Counted from the first letter of the stretch, positions 1 through 8,774 are shown. The stretch is DNA of 64,000 nucleotides from Mesorhizobium sp. YM1C-6-2 (GCF_003666685.1 NZ_RCIZ01000003.1:124001-188000); one strand, 5' to 3'. A program made the numbers and translations. Notes: generated by a model not told the origin, from the sequence alone.

Positions 1-381
1 CAGCGGATTGATCTTCTCGGGATCGCCGCCGAGCGAGGCCATGGCGTCGCGCATCGCCGCGAGGTCGACCACCGCCGGCACGCCGGTGAAATCCTGCATC
101 AGCACGCGGGCGGGGCGGTAGGCGATCTCGACGCCGGCCTTGCCCTTGTCCGTCAGCCAGCCGGCGACGGCCTGGATCGCCTCCTTGGTGACGGAACGGC
201 CGTCCTCGTTGCGAAGCAGGTTCTCGAGCAGCACCTTCATCGAGTAGGGGAGCTGGCTGACGCCCGTCAGCCCGTTCTTCTCAGCTTCGATGAGGTTGTA
301 ATAGACATATTCCGCGCTTCCCACGTTGAGGGTGCGGCGGCAATTGAAACTGTCGAGCGATTTGGACACGTGCGATCCCAT
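1..381 (-). CDS. acnA: Aconitate hydratase, N-terminal part (runs off the left edge)
   Basis: This encodes the first 127 residues of an AcnA-type aconitase, the TCA enzyme that interconverts citrate and isocitrate. The protein begins MGSHVSKSLDSF and continues with TLNVGSAEYVYYNL, the conserved PYSMKVLLENLLRNEDG block and RPARVLMQDFTGVPAVVDLA, all hallmarks of the IRP1/AcnA class rather than AcnB. The start is the ATG at 379-381. The [4Fe-4S] ligands lie beyond the window edge. The gene is divergent from the ccm operon, an arrangement common in Rhizobiales. Confidence 0.95.
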   Translation of the reverse strand, partial: MGSHVSKSLDSFNCRRTLNVGSAEYVYYNLIEAEKNGLTGVSQLPYSMKVLLENLLRNEDGRSVTKEAIQAVAGWLTDKGKAGVEIAYRPARVLMQDFTGVPAVVDLAAMRDAMASLGGDPEKINPL

Positions 382-647
382 CCTGGTCTGTTCTGCCTGA
401 GGGAACGGACTCCGATGGCATGCTCATCACGCGCAAGGGTGCGGGTACGGCCATTTCCGCTGTCCGCTCCCGAGCGTCTGTCCGTGAGAACGGTGCAGGC
501 GCTGGTCCGGCGCATATAAAGGTTGCCTTCCCCGACCGCTGGGGTTGGTGAGACGCATATAGAGAAGTTCCTGGAATAGTTCTAGACACGGAATCGCCAT
601 TTTTATTGCGCTGCAGCGGCGGCGACGACCGGATCGAAGGGGAGAGC

Positions 648-1256
648 ATGCGGCTGATCGCCGAGGACCTGAGCGGCGAGCGCGGCGGCCAGCCGGTGTT
701 CGCCGGCATCGACTTCTCGCTCGCCGAGGGCGACGCGCTGATCGTCACCGGGCCGAACGGATCGGGCAAGTCGACGCTGCTCAGGGTGGTTGCGGGGCTG
801 CTGCCGGCAACCGGCGGCGGCGTGCGGCTGGAGGGCGGCGGCGAGGCCTTCCCGACCGCCGCGTCGGCCGCGCATTATCTCGGCCATCTCAACGCCATGA
901 AGCCGACGCTGACGGTTGCCGAAAACCTGTCCTTCTGGCGCGATTTCTGCGGCGAGCCGGAACTTTCCGTCGAGGCTGCGCTGGACACGGTCGGGCTCGA
1001 CGGGATCGGGCATCTGCCCTTCGGCTACCTCTCCACCGGCCAGAAGAGGCGCGCCGCGATCGCCAGGCTACTGGTCAGCCGGCGGCCGCTCTGGCTGCTC
1101 GACGAACCGACCGCCGGGCTCGACGCGGCATCCGAACGGCGGTTTTTCGTGCTGATGGAGAAGCACCGAGCCGGCGGCGGCATGATCCTGGCGGCGACCC
1201 ACCTGCCGCTCGGCATGGAGAAGGTACAGGAACTGAGGATGGGGGAGGCTGCTTGA
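648..1256 (+). CDS. ccmA: Heme exporter ATP-binding protein CcmA
   Basis: This is the ATPase of the CcmABCD complex, which handles heme for System I cytochrome c maturation at the inner membrane. The 202-residue protein has Walker A GPNGSGKS (35-42), an ABC signature LSTGQ (129-133) and Walker B LWLLDEP (149-155). The ATG at 648 is preferred over upstream in-frame starts because a GGGGAG Shine-Dalgarno lies just before it and the protein then has family length. It is the first gene of a rightward operon with ccmB, an inserted gene, ccmD and ccmG. Confidence 0.93.
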   Translation: MRLIAEDLSGERGGQPVFAGIDFSLAEGDALIVTGPNGSGKSTLLRVVAGLLPATGGGVRLEGGGEAFPTAASAAHYLGHLNAMKPTLTVAENLSFWRDFCGEPELSVEAALDTVGLDGIGHLPFGYLSTGQKRRAAIARLLVSRRPLWLLDEPTAGLDAASERRFFVLMEKHRAGGGMILAATHLPLGMEKVQELRMGEAA

Positions 1257-1320
1257 CGAGGCTGCGCTCCAGGCCCTCCCACTCCCCTCCGATCAATTTT
1301 TCGCGAAGGGGACGATAACA

Positions 1321-1986
1321 GTGCGCGCGCTCTTCCTGCGCGAGCTTCGCCTCGCCACCCGCGCCGGCGGCGGGGCGCTGACCGGCGTGCTGTTCTTCCT
1401 CGCCGTCGTCGCGACCATCCCTTTCGCGCTCGGCCCCGACCTCAACCTGCTCGCCCGCATCGGCCCGGCGGTGCTGTGGATCGGCGCGCTGCTCGCCTCG
1501 CTGCTCGGCCTCGACCGGCTGTTCCAGGCCGACCGCGAGGACGGGTCGCTCGACATGCTGGTGCTGTCGGCCGACCGGCACATGCTGGCGCTGACGGTGC
1601 TGGTGAAATGCCTGGCGCACTGGACGGCGAGCGTGCTGCCGTTGGTGATCGCCGCGCCCGTGCTGGGCCTGCTGCTCAACATGGAAGCGACGGCGATCGG
1701 CGCCACCGCGCTGACGCTCCTGGTCGGCACGCCGGCGATCGCCTTCGTCGGCGCGGCGGGGGCGGCGGTCGCGGTAGGCCTGCCGCGCGGCGGCGTGCTG
1801 GTGTCGGTGCTGGTGCTGCCGCTCGCCATCCCGGTGCTGATCTTCGGCGTGTCGGCGAGCTATGCCGCCGTCAATGAGCCCGACCCGTTCCTGCCGCCCT
1901 TTCTCATTCTTGCCGCACTGACCATGTTTCTCGCCGTGATCGGCCCGGTCGCCGCCGCGCTGGCGCTCAGATACGGAGCGGACTGA
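1321..1986 (+). CDS. ccmB: Heme exporter permease CcmB
   Basis: CcmB is the membrane partner of CcmA. The 221 residues match the usual family length and form about six hydrophobic segments. The N-terminal LFLRELRLA and the internal LDRLFQADREDGSLDMLVLS block are typical of CcmB. Translation starts at a GTG, 64 bases after ccmA, behind GAAGGGGA. Its TGA overlaps the ATG of the next gene, where ccmC would normally follow. Confidence 0.92.
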   Translation: MRALFLRELRLATRAGGGALTGVLFFLAVVATIPFALGPDLNLLARIGPAVLWIGALLASLLGLDRLFQADREDGSLDMLVLSADRHMLALTVLVKCLAHWTASVLPLVIAAPVLGLLLNMEATAIGATALTLLVGTPAIAFVGAAGAAVAVGLPRGGVLVSVLVLPLAIPVLIFGVSASYAAVNEPDPFLPPFLILAALTMFLAVIGPVAAALALRYGAD

Positions 1987-2378
1987 TGTGGCCGTCACGC
2001 ATCGAGAACCCGATATTCCTGCTCAATATCTACGGACATTATCCGAGCTTGGCGGATGTTGAGGTGACCTCACTGCAAATCATCCGAGATGGCCCCAGCC
2101 TCAAATTGTCCTTCATATCGAAAGTGTTGCCATATCGACCACCAACCAAATGGGAACCATTCAACGCGGTCGGCTTCGAACTGAACTTCTTCGCTCTGAA
2201 GGCAGTGAACGTCGTTCACATGGCGAGTGACGGCCTTAGCACCATAAAAATGCAGGACGGCTATGGCGCCATTTCCATGAGTTGCGAGGGTGCGCTGAAA
2301 TGCTCGCTAACCTGCGGCTTCCTTTTCGTTGACAAGATTGTAGGGCTGCTTCAGTCCGATAAAGAAGACTGGTCCTAA
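1986..2378 (+). CDS. Imm50-like immunity protein inserted at the ccmC position
   Basis: This encodes 130 residues without a signal peptide or clear membrane segment. The N-terminal pattern (ENPIFLLNIYGHYPSL, then DVEVTSLQIIRDGPSL) followed by a PPTKW block resembles the Imm50 family of immunity proteins from polymorphic toxin systems. I assign the family from memory of its pattern, so it needs a profile search. The ATG overlaps the ccmB stop (ATGA). The stretch is visibly less GC-rich than ccmA, ccmB, ccmD and ccmG, which suggests recent acquisition. No cognate toxin is visible in the window. The gene occupies the place of ccmC, and no CcmC-like sequence (about 250 residues, WWD motif) is present. 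Confidence 0.6.
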   Translation: MWPSRIENPIFLLNIYGHYPSLADVEVTSLQIIRDGPSLKLSFISKVLPYRPPTKWEPFNAVGFELNFFALKAVNVVHMASDGLSTIKMQDGYGAISMSCEGALKCSLTCGFLFVDKIVGLLQSDKEDWS

Positions 2379-2437
2379 CAAGGTCTCAAACCGAGCCAAT
2401 ACCCGTTTGCAATGAAAACCGCTTCACGACGCACGTA

Positions 2438-2605
2438 ATGACCGCACACGCGCTCTACGTAACAGCCGCTTACGGCATATCGGCGCTGGCGATCGCCGGG
2501 CTGATCGCCTGGGTGCTCGTCGACGGCCGGGCGCGGCGGCGCGAGATGGCGGAACTGGAAGCGAGCGGCCTGCGCCGCCGCTCCGACCGCAAGGATGTGG
2601 CGTGA
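2438..2605 (+). CDS. ccmD: Heme exporter protein D, CcmD
   Basis: This is a 55-residue single-span membrane protein. It has an N-terminal hydrophobic helix (about residues 8-28) followed by a basic and acidic tail containing RARRREMAELE, the usual CcmD plan. CcmD stabilises the CcmABC complex and helps release holo-CcmE. The ATG is at 2438. The TGA at 2603-2605 overlaps the start of ccmG. Its presence next to ccmA, ccmB and ccmG makes the missing ccmC notable. Confidence 0.85.
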   Translation: MTAHALYVTAAYGISALAIAGLIAWVLVDGRARRREMAELEASGLRRRSDRKDVA

Positions 2606-3177
2606 TGGCCGACGAAACCACCATACGCAAGCCGCGGCGCCTGCTCGTCTTCCTGCCGGTCGTGGTTTTCCTGGTGCTGGCGGGGTTGTTTCTCATCCAG
2701 CTGACCTCCGGCCGCAACATCGCCGAGATCCCGTCCGCGCTGATCGGCCAGCAAGCGCCGGCAACCAGCCTGCCGCCGCTCGAAGGGGTTTCGCTGCCCG
2801 GGCTCGACAGCAAGGATTTCGCCGGCAAGGTGACGCTGGTGAACGTCTGGGCGTCGTGGTGCGCGCCCTGCCGCGAAGAGCATCCGGTCCTGCTCGCACT
2901 CTCCGCCGACAAGCGGTTCGGCATCGCCGGGCTGAACTACAAGGACGCGCCGGAGAATGCGCGGCGCTTCATCGGCAGCCTCGGCAATCCCTATTCGGCG
3001 ATCGGGGTGGACAGCGCCGGCAGGGCGGCGATCGACTGGGGCGTCTACGGCGTGCCCGAGACCTTCCTCGTCGGCAAGGACGGCAAGATCCTGCTCAAGC
3101 ATGTCGGACCGCTGACCGAACAGTCGGTCACCGCCGACCTGCTCCCGGCAATAGAAAAGGCGCTGGCAGCGGAATAG
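2605..3177 (+). CDS. ccmG: Thiol:disulfide interchange protein CcmG/DsbE
   Basis: CcmG is a membrane-anchored periplasmic thioredoxin that reduces the apocytochrome c heme-binding cysteines. The 190-residue protein has an N-terminal signal anchor (about 13-31) and the redox motif WCAPC (Cys86 and Cys89). The later YGVPETFLV segment carries the cis-proline of the fold. The ATG at 2605 overlaps the ccmD stop; an in-frame GTG lies one codon upstream. It is the last gene of the ccm operon. Confidence 0.93.
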   Translation: MADETTIRKPRRLLVFLPVVVFLVLAGLFLIQLTSGRNIAEIPSALIGQQAPATSLPPLEGVSLPGLDSKDFAGKVTLVNVWASWCAPCREEHPVLLALSADKRFGIAGLNYKDAPENARRFIGSLGNPYSAIGVDSAGRAAIDWGVYGVPETFLVGKDGKILLKHVGPLTEQSVTADLLPAIEKALAAE

Positions 3178-3215
3178 CTGCAGCGCCTTTCAAATTTCTA
3201 CTGACGTCCGGCAGT

Positions 3216-3380
3216 TCAGCCGTAGATCGACTTGCGGGCGTGGCGCAGCATGTCGCCGCGGTCGGCCCTGAGGTCGGCGAGGTCGCGCTGCGAGAGGCCG
3301 AGGATCTCGTCGGCGAGGCGGTTGTACTGCCGGCGCTTGGCGATGCGGTCCTGGGCGTAGGCGATGAAATTCTGGATCAT
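3216..3380 (-). CDS. DUF1127 small arginine-rich protein
   Basis: This 54-residue protein begins MIQNFIAYAQDRIAKRRQYN and contains LGLSQRDLADLRADRGDM, the conserved core of DUF1127, a family of small basic proteins common in Rhizobiales. Other DUF1127 proteins are linked to stress adaptation and RNA turnover; the role of this one is unknown. The ATG at 3378-3380 follows AAGGAG, which decides the start over the longer reading frame. A perfect 13-bp-arm palindrome lies about 80 bases upstream. Confidence 0.85.
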   Translation of the reverse strand: MIQNFIAYAQDRIAKRRQYNRLADEILGLSQRDLADLRADRGDMLRHARKSIYG

Positions 3381-3458
3381 GGCGAGGCTCCTTGCCGCTC
3401 CCCAATCGGCGGCTCTGGTTGTTCCTCCCTGACACCACGGAAGATATGCGTTCGATTG

Positions 3459-3487
3459 TGCGATGCAACATCTCATGTTGCATCGCA
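3459..3487. promoter_or_regulatory. Perfect palindrome upstream of the DUF1127 gene
   Basis: TGCGATGCAACAT at 3459-3471 and its exact reverse complement at 3475-3487 are separated by CTC. It lies in a more AT-rich gap, 79 bases before the DUF1127 start, with no U-tract on either side. That favours an operator over a terminator. The binding protein is unknown. Confidence 0.5.
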
Positions 3488-3552
3488 GCAATGCAGATCA
3501 CGCATGGCCGGTTAACGGAGCGTTGCGGCCGCCGGCGTACCGGCGGGGAGCG

Positions 3553-4173
3553 CTACCACATGGATTGCCTGTAGCCGTCGTCGAGCCAGCGGTCAGTCTG
3601 TTCGGCGGTCTGGTCGAGCGCCAGCTGATCGCGCAGGATCTCGCCGAGCGTCGGCATGGAGGCCCGGTCCGGCCAGCTTTCATTCCGCCAGAGCTGCGAG
3701 CGCATGAAGGCTTTGGCGCAATGCATGTAGGCGGCGCTGACGGCGACCACGACGACGCTCAGCGGCGGCTTGCCGTCGACCGCCAGCCGTTCGCGCAACG
3801 CGGCGTCGACGGTGATCCTGGCCTCGCCGTTGACGCGCAGCGTCTCGTTCATGCCAGGGATCAGGAAGAGCAGGCCGACGGCCGGGTTGGCGACGATGTT
3901 CTCCAGCGTGTCGAGCCGGTTGTTGCCGGGCCGGTCAGGAATGGCGATGGTGCTGTCGTCGAGGATGGCGGCGAAGCCGGGCTTGTCGCCCTTGGGCGTC
4001 ACGTCGGCATTGCCCTTGCCGTCCGACGAGCCGATCAGCACGAAGGGGCTCCTGGCGATGAAGGCGCGGCAATGGCCGTCGAGCTTCTTCAGTTCCTTGC
4101 GGATGGCGCCGGCGGTGGGCTCCGGCGTCTTGTAGATCCTACGCAGTTCCTCATGCGAGGCGATGAAGTCCAA
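3553..4173 (-). CDS. Pyridoxamine 5'-phosphate oxidase-family protein
   Basis: This 206-residue protein has the split-barrel flavin-binding fold of the PPOX family. Recognisable blocks are FIARSPFVLIGSSD, the DVTPKGDKPGFA region, then IPDRPGNNRLDTLENI, NPAVGLLFLIPG and LRVNGEARI. These match the MSMEG_1061-type subgroup, whose substrate is mostly unknown; a role in vitamin B6 synthesis is not implied. The start is taken as the TTG at 4171-4173, which sits behind GGGAGGG and gives family length. It lies just downstream of the septation-protein gene on the same strand. Confidence 0.8.
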   Translation of the reverse strand: MDFIASHEELRRIYKTPEPTAGAIRKELKKLDGHCRAFIARSPFVLIGSSDGKGNADVTPKGDKPGFAAILDDSTIAIPDRPGNNRLDTLENIVANPAVGLLFLIPGMNETLRVNGEARITVDAALRERLAVDGKPPLSVVVVAVSAAYMHCAKAFMRSQLWRNESWPDRASMPTLGEILRDQLALDQTAEQTDRWLDDGYRQSMW

Positions 4174-4199
4174 GGTTCCCTCCCGCTGGAATCTCCAGG

Positions 4200-4850
4200 C
4201 TATTTCTTCTGCAGTTTCTCGTCGAGCGAATGGCGCATGATGAGCGGCATCTGGCTGAAGGTGAAGAGGATGGTGATCGGCATGATGCCCCAAACCTTGA
4301 AGGCCACCCAGGTATCGGTCGAGAAGGAGCGCCAGACGATCTCGTTGACGATGGCGAGGAAGAGGAAGAACAGGCCCCAGCGCAGCGTCAGCTTGCGCCA
4401 GCCCTCGGCGTCGAGGCTGAAGGCCGAATCGAAGACGTAGCCGAGCAGCGATTTTCCGAACCAGAGGCCGCCGAGCAGCACCGCCCCGAACAGCGTGTTG
4501 ATGATGGTAGGCTTCATCTTGATAAAGACGTCGTCTTGCAGCCAGAGCGTCAGCCCGCCGAACACGAAGACGACGACGCCCGAGACCAGCGGCATCATCG
4601 GCAGCGTGCGGGTCAGCGACCAGGAGACTGCGAGCGCGATGGCCGTCGCGATCATGAAGAGCGCGGTGGCGATGAAGATCGGGCCGCCGAAGGCGGCGAG
4701 CGCTGGGAACCGTTCGACCAGCCACCCGCCGCGCGCATTGGCGAAGAAGAAGACGAGCAGCGGCCCGAGTTCCAGCGCCAGCTTGAGCAGCGGGTTGATC
4801 TCTTTCTTCCTGGGGTCGCTGGGATCGCGTTCGAGGATGGGTGGGTTCAT
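4200..4850 (-). CDS. ispZ: Intracellular septation protein A (YciB/IspZ family)
   Basis: This 216-residue inner-membrane protein has about five or six hydrophobic segments. Conserved family blocks are [17 protein letters not shown] near the N-terminus, [18 protein letters not shown], and [19 protein letters not shown]. The family affects cell-envelope integrity and septation. The ATG at 4848-4850 follows AAGGAAA, which rules out the longer frame. It is downstream of ftsY on the same strand, a common Rhizobiales arrangement. Confidence 0.9.
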   Translation of the reverse strand: MNPPILERDPSDPRKKEINPLLKLALELGPLLVFFFANARGGWLVERFPALAAFGGPIFIATALFMIATAIALAVSWSLTRTLPMMPLVSGVVVFVFGGLTLWLQDDVFIKMKPTIINTLFGAVLLGGLWFGKSLLGYVFDSAFSLDAEGWRKLTLRWGLFFLFLAIVNEIVWRSFSTDTWVAFKVWGIMPITILFTFSQMPLIMRHSLDEKLQKK

Positions 4851-4907
4851 GATTTCCTTCTGCGCATGGCCCTGTCCAAAAGTCTGCAACTTTTTGGGAC
4901 CACGCGT

Positions 4908-6311
4908 CTACGCCACTCCCGCGATCGCTTTTGCGAAATCGCCCGCCGAAAAAGGTTCGAGGTCGTCGACCTGCTCGCCGACGCCGATGAAATAGACCGG
5001 CAGCTTATGCCTGGCCGCGATCGCCACAAGGATGCCGCCGCGTGCCGTGCCGTCAAGCTTGGTCATCACCAGGCCACTGACGCCGGCCACGTTGCGGAAG
5101 GTCTCGACCTGGCTCATGGCGTTCTGGCCGGTGGTGGCGTCGACGGTCTGCAGGACCGTGTGCGGGGCGTCGGGATCGTGCTTGCCGAGGACGCGCACGA
5201 TCTTCTCCAGCTCCGCCATCAGCTCGACCTTGTTCTGCAGCCGGCCGGCGGTGTCGATGATCAACACGTCGGAGCCGGCTTCCTTCGCCTTCTCGTAGGC
5301 GTCGAAGGCGAGGCCGGCGGCGTCTGCTCCGAGCTTCGAGGAGACGACGGTCGAGCCGGTGCGCTCGCCCCAGATCTTGAGCTGCTCGATTGCCGCGGCG
5401 CGGAACGTATCGCCGGCGGCGAGCGTCACCTTCAGCCCGCCGGCGGTCAGCTTCGCGGCGAGCTTGCCGATGGTGGTGGTCTTGCCGGTGCCGTTGACGC
5501 CGACGACCAGCACGACATGCGGCTTCACCGAGAGGTCGAGCTCAAGCGGCTTCGCCACCGGCGTCAGCACCTTCTCGATCTCGGCGGCCATGATTGTGCG
5601 CACGTCGGCGTCCGACACGTCGCGGCCATAGCGGGCGGCCGACAGCGCGTCGGTGACGCGCAGCGCCGTCTCCATGCCGAGGTCGGCGCGGATCAGCACG
5701 TCCTCCAAGTCCTGCAGCGTCTCCTCGTCGAGACGCCTGCGGGTGAAGACGCCGGCGATGTTGCCCGTGAGTTCCCGCGAGGAGCGGGAAAGCCCCTGGC
5801 TGAGGCGCTGGAACCAGGAAAGTTTCGGCGCTTCGGCCGGGGGCGGAGCGACGGGTTCGGCCTTCTGCTCGACGGTTGTCGTGACGGTGACCGTGCCGGA
5901 CGCGACAGGCTGGGCAGCCGTGGTCCCAGGAGGAATTTCCAGCGGCACCGGTTGCGCAGGCGTCGGACCGGGAATCTCGGGCGCCGGGGGCTGATATTCC
6001 GGCGGCGCTTCAGGGGGTATCTCGGCCGGCGCCGGTGTCTCGGGCTGGGTCGGGAATGGTGGCACTTCCCGCGGCCGCTCGGGCCCCGGTGACGGCGGGA
6101 CGTCCGGAACCGGAGGGAGCGGCGGAGTTTCCGGTGTGGGACCCGGCGGCTGCTCTGGCGGACTTGGCGGGGTCACAGGCTGGGGAGCCGGTGGAGTCTC
6201 GGGTGGAGCCGGCGGGGTTTCAGGTGGACGCGGCGGTTCGACGGGCGTCGGCTGCTGCTCGACCTTGTCCTGGCCGAACGAGAAGACCTTTTTGAAAAAT
6301 CCAAGCGCCAT
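4908..6311 (-). CDS. ftsY: Signal recognition particle receptor FtsY
   Basis: FtsY is the GTPase receptor that docks SRP-ribosome complexes at the membrane. The 467-residue protein has a short N-terminal MALGFFKKVFSFG segment, then a long proline-rich low-complexity stretch (about 22-130, repeats of PPAPPETPP type). The NG domain follows from about 165, with G1 GVNGTGKTTT (271-280), DTAGR and TKLDGTARGG. Most FtsY proteins carry an acidic rather than a proline-rich linker here. The ATG is at 6309-6311, directly after mtaB. Confidence 0.96.
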   Translation of the reverse strand: MALGFFKKVFSFGQDKVEQQPTPVEPPRPPETPPAPPETPPAPQPVTPPSPPEQPPGPTPETPPLPPVPDVPPSPGPERPREVPPFPTQPETPAPAEIPPEAPPEYQPPAPEIPGPTPAQPVPLEIPPGTTAAQPVASGTVTVTTTVEQKAEPVAPPPAEAPKLSWFQRLSQGLSRSSRELTGNIAGVFTRRRLDEETLQDLEDVLIRADLGMETALRVTDALSAARYGRDVSDADVRTIMAAEIEKVLTPVAKPLELDLSVKPHVVLVVGVNGTGKTTTIGKLAAKLTAGGLKVTLAAGDTFRAAAIEQLKIWGERTGSTVVSSKLGADAAGLAFDAYEKAKEAGSDVLIIDTAGRLQNKVELMAELEKIVRVLGKHDPDAPHTVLQTVDATTGQNAMSQVETFRNVAGVSGLVMTKLDGTARGGILVAIAARHKLPVYFIGVGEQVDDLEPFSAGDFAKAIAGVA

Positions 6312-6316
6312 ATGCG

Positions 6317-7609
6317 TCAGGCAGCCCGGTTGTGGCTGATAGCGGCGGGCACGGCAATCAGCCGCTCGCCGTCATGGCCGGTGACCTGCGCTTCGACGAT
6401 CTCGCCGGGCTGGCCGGCATCGAGCGCGACAAGCGTGAAACCTTCGGTGCGGCCGAGACCCTCGCGCTCGATCAGCACCGACTGACGAGTGCCGGCGTGC
6501 GAGGCGAGATGCCTCGCATAGGCCTTTTCGCCGACGGCGCGCAGCCGCGCGGCGCGCTCTTTCACCAGCTCGCGCCTGACCTGCGGCATGCGCGCAGCGG
6601 GCGTGCCCTCGCGCGGCGAGAAGGGGAAGACGTGGAGATGGGTCAGCCCGCACTCCTCGACGATTTTCAAAGAATTCTCGAACATCTCCTCGGTCTCGGT
6701 CGGGAAGCCGGCGATGATGTCGGCGCCGAAGACGATGTCGGGACGCAGCGCCCGCACCTCGGCGCAGAAGCGGATGGAATCGTCGCGCAGATGGCGGCGC
6801 TTCATGCGCTTCAGTATCATGTCGTCGCCGGACTGTAGCGACAGATGCAGATGCGGCATCAGCCGCTTCTCGGTGGCGATTGCCTCCAGCAGCTCGGCGT
6901 CGGCCTCGATGGAATCGATAGAGGAGAGGCGAAGCCGCCTGACATCGGGAACCTGGCGCAGGATGGTCTTGACCAGCCGGCCGAGCTTCGGACTGCCCGG
7001 CAGGTCGGCGCCGTAGCTGGTGAGGTCGACGCCCGACAGCACGACCTCGGCATAACCGTTGCCGGCCAGCCGCTTCACCTGCTCGACCACCGCGCCCATC
7101 GGCACGGAGCGCGAATTGCCGCGGCCGTAGGGGATGATGCAGAAGGTGCAGCGGTGGTCGCAGCCATTCTGCACCTGCACGAAGGCGCGGGCGCGGCCCT
7201 CGATGGCGTCGACCATGTGGGATGCCGTCTCGCGTACGGAGAAGATGTCGTTGACGCGCGCCTTCTCGAAATCGTTGACGCCGAAATCGGGCAGCGCGCG
7301 GTAATTGTGGCGCTGAAGCTTTTCCTCGTTGCCGAGCACGAGATCGACCTCGCCCATCGCGGAAAAGCTCGCCGGATCGGTCTGGGCGGCGCAGCCGGTG
7401 ACGATGATCCTGGCGTTGGGGTTCTCGCGGCGGGCCTTGCGGATCGACTGCTTGGCCTGGCGCACGGCTTCCGCCGTCACCGCGCAGGTGTTGAAGATCA
7501 CCGCGCCGTCCTCGAGCTCGCCGAGGCCGGCGGCCGTCGCCTCGCGGCGCATGACTTCCGACTCGTAGGTGTTGAGCCGGCAGCCGAAGGTGACGACGTC
7601 GATGCCCAT
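6317..7609 (-). CDS. mtaB: tRNA t6A37 methylthiotransferase MtaB
   Basis: This is a radical SAM methylthiotransferase that converts t6A37 to ms2t6A37 in tRNAs reading ANN codons. The 430-residue protein shows the UPF0004 cysteines (Cys10, Cys42, Cys73), the radical SAM motif CDHRCTFC (Cys150, Cys154, Cys157) and a C-terminal TRAM-like region. The FGCRLNTYES start is typical of MtaB rather than MiaB or RimO. The ATG at 7607-7609 overlaps the dapF stop by one base, so the two are probably translationally coupled. Confidence 0.94.
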   Translation of the reverse strand: MGIDVVTFGCRLNTYESEVMRREATAAGLGELEDGAVIFNTCAVTAEAVRQAKQSIRKARRENPNARIIVTGCAAQTDPASFSAMGEVDLVLGNEEKLQRHNYRALPDFGVNDFEKARVNDIFSVRETASHMVDAIEGRARAFVQVQNGCDHRCTFCIIPYGRGNSRSVPMGAVVEQVKRLAGNGYAEVVLSGVDLTSYGADLPGSPKLGRLVKTILRQVPDVRRLRLSSIDSIEADAELLEAIATEKRLMPHLHLSLQSGDDMILKRMKRRHLRDDSIRFCAEVRALRPDIVFGADIIAGFPTETEEMFENSLKIVEECGLTHLHVFPFSPREGTPAARMPQVRRELVKERAARLRAVGEKAYARHLASHAGTRQSVLIEREGLGRTEGFTLVALDAGQPGEIVEAQVTGHDGERLIAVPAAISHNRAA

Positions 7610-8490
7610 CAGGCGGCGCTTTCGGTGTCGCGCGCCCAGCCGCCCGTCGCCGGGTCGAAGGTGCCGGAGAATTCCCACTCGGCCGGGCCGGTCATGACGA
7701 CGTGGCCGTCCTCGCGCCAGTCGATGTGGAGCGGCCCGCCGGGCACGGTCACCGTCACCGTGCGGCCGGTGCGGTTGGTGCGCGCAGCACTGACGGCGAC
7801 GGCGCAGGCGGCCGAGCCGCAGGCGCGCGTCAGCCCGGCACCGCGTTCCCAGGTGCGGATGGTGATCGCTTCCGGCGAAGTGACATGGGCGATCGAGATG
7901 TTGGCGCGCTCGGGGAAGATCGGGTGGTTCTCGAGCATCGGCCCGAAACGGTCGAGCTCGTATGTCCAGACATCGTCGTCGACCCAGAAGACGGCGTGCG
8001 GGTTGCCCATGTTGGCGACCGAGGGAGAGTGCAGCACAGGCGCATCGATCGGGCCGATCTGCAGCTCGATCATGCGGGTGTCGCGGAACTCCTCGGCCAG
8101 CGGGATCTCCTGCCAGCCGAAGCGTGGCACACCCATGTCGACAGAGATCAGCCCGTCGGCATGTTCCTCGGCCGTGAGAATGCCGGCGATGGTCTCGAAG
8201 GTGAACAGCTTGCGGCCGGTCTCGGCCGACAGCGCCTGCACGACACAGCGCATGCCGTTGCCGCAGGCCTGCGCCATCGTGCCGTCGGAATTGATGATCT
8301 CGATGTAGTTCTCGGTGCCCGGCGTCCTGCTATCGTGGATCGCCATGATCTGGTCGAACTTCGTCGCCGGATCGGCGGCGAGCGCCACCGCCGCCGCCGG
8401 CGTGACGCGGTCCGCGCGGCCGCGCATGTCGGCGACGATGATGTCGTTGCCGAGCCCGTTCATCTTGGCGAAGGGGGCTGCGCTGGCCAT
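7609..8490 (-). CDS. dapF: Diaminopimelate epimerase
   Basis: DapF converts LL- to meso-diaminopimelate for lysine and peptidoglycan synthesis. The 293-residue protein has both catalytic cysteines: Cys76 in QACGNGMRC and Cys224 in [10 protein letters not shown]. The [12 protein letters not shown]-terminus is characteristic. It is followed with a one-base overlap by mtaB, the usual rhizobial dapF-mtaB-ftsY order. Confidence 0.96.
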   Translation of the reverse strand: MASAAPFAKMNGLGNDIIVADMRGRADRVTPAAAVALAADPATKFDQIMAIHDSRTPGTENYIEIINSDGTMAQACGNGMRCVVQALSAETGRKLFTFETIAGILTAEEHADGLISVDMGVPRFGWQEIPLAEEFRDTRMIELQIGPIDAPVLHSPSVANMGNPHAVFWVDDDVWTYELDRFGPMLENHPIFPERANISIAHVTSPEAITIRTWERGAGLTRACGSAACAVAVSAARTNRTGRTVTVTVPGGPLHIDWREDGHVVMTGPAEWEFSGTFDPATGGWARDTESAA

Positions 8491-8578
8491 GAGGCAAGGG
8501 TTTCCGCTGTCTTCCGGCGCTATATGGCCGAACGGACCGCAAATTACCAGTACGGTAACTGTCGGCGCAGGGCCGCCT

Positions 8579-8740
8579 TCAGCTTATGGCGAAGAGGCCG
8601 AGCACCACCAAAAGGAAGAGGATGAGCACGATGCCGATGAGGATGCGCGCGCCGGTGGCCGCCGCGCCCGCCAGCGCCGGCATGCCGAGCAGGCTCGCCG
8701 CCGCCGCGACGATGAGAAGGATGAGAATCCATTTGATCAT
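8579..8740 (-). CDS. DUF1328 small membrane protein
   Basis: This is a 53-residue protein with two hydrophobic helices joined by a Gly/Ala-rich turn: [19 protein letters not shown], then [15 protein letters not shown] and a second span. It is the YtjA/DUF1328 type. The ATG at 8738-8740 is chosen over the longer frame because the protein is then full family length. A well-formed EcfG-type promoter lies 35 bases upstream, so expression under the general stress response is likely. Molecular function is unknown. Confidence 0.85.
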   Translation of the reverse strand: MIKWILILLIVAAAASLLGMPALAGAAATGARILIGIVLILFLLVVLGLFAIS

Positions 8741-8774
8741 CGGAATCGTGCTCCGGATTTCAGTCAGCCGGCAC

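Noticed and set aside
1983..1996. A 14-base match (CTGATGTGGCCGTC) between the Imm50-like gene start and 19956 after the MAPEG gene
   Set aside because: Several such matches are expected by chance in 64 kb of GC-rich sequence, and the flanks do not match.
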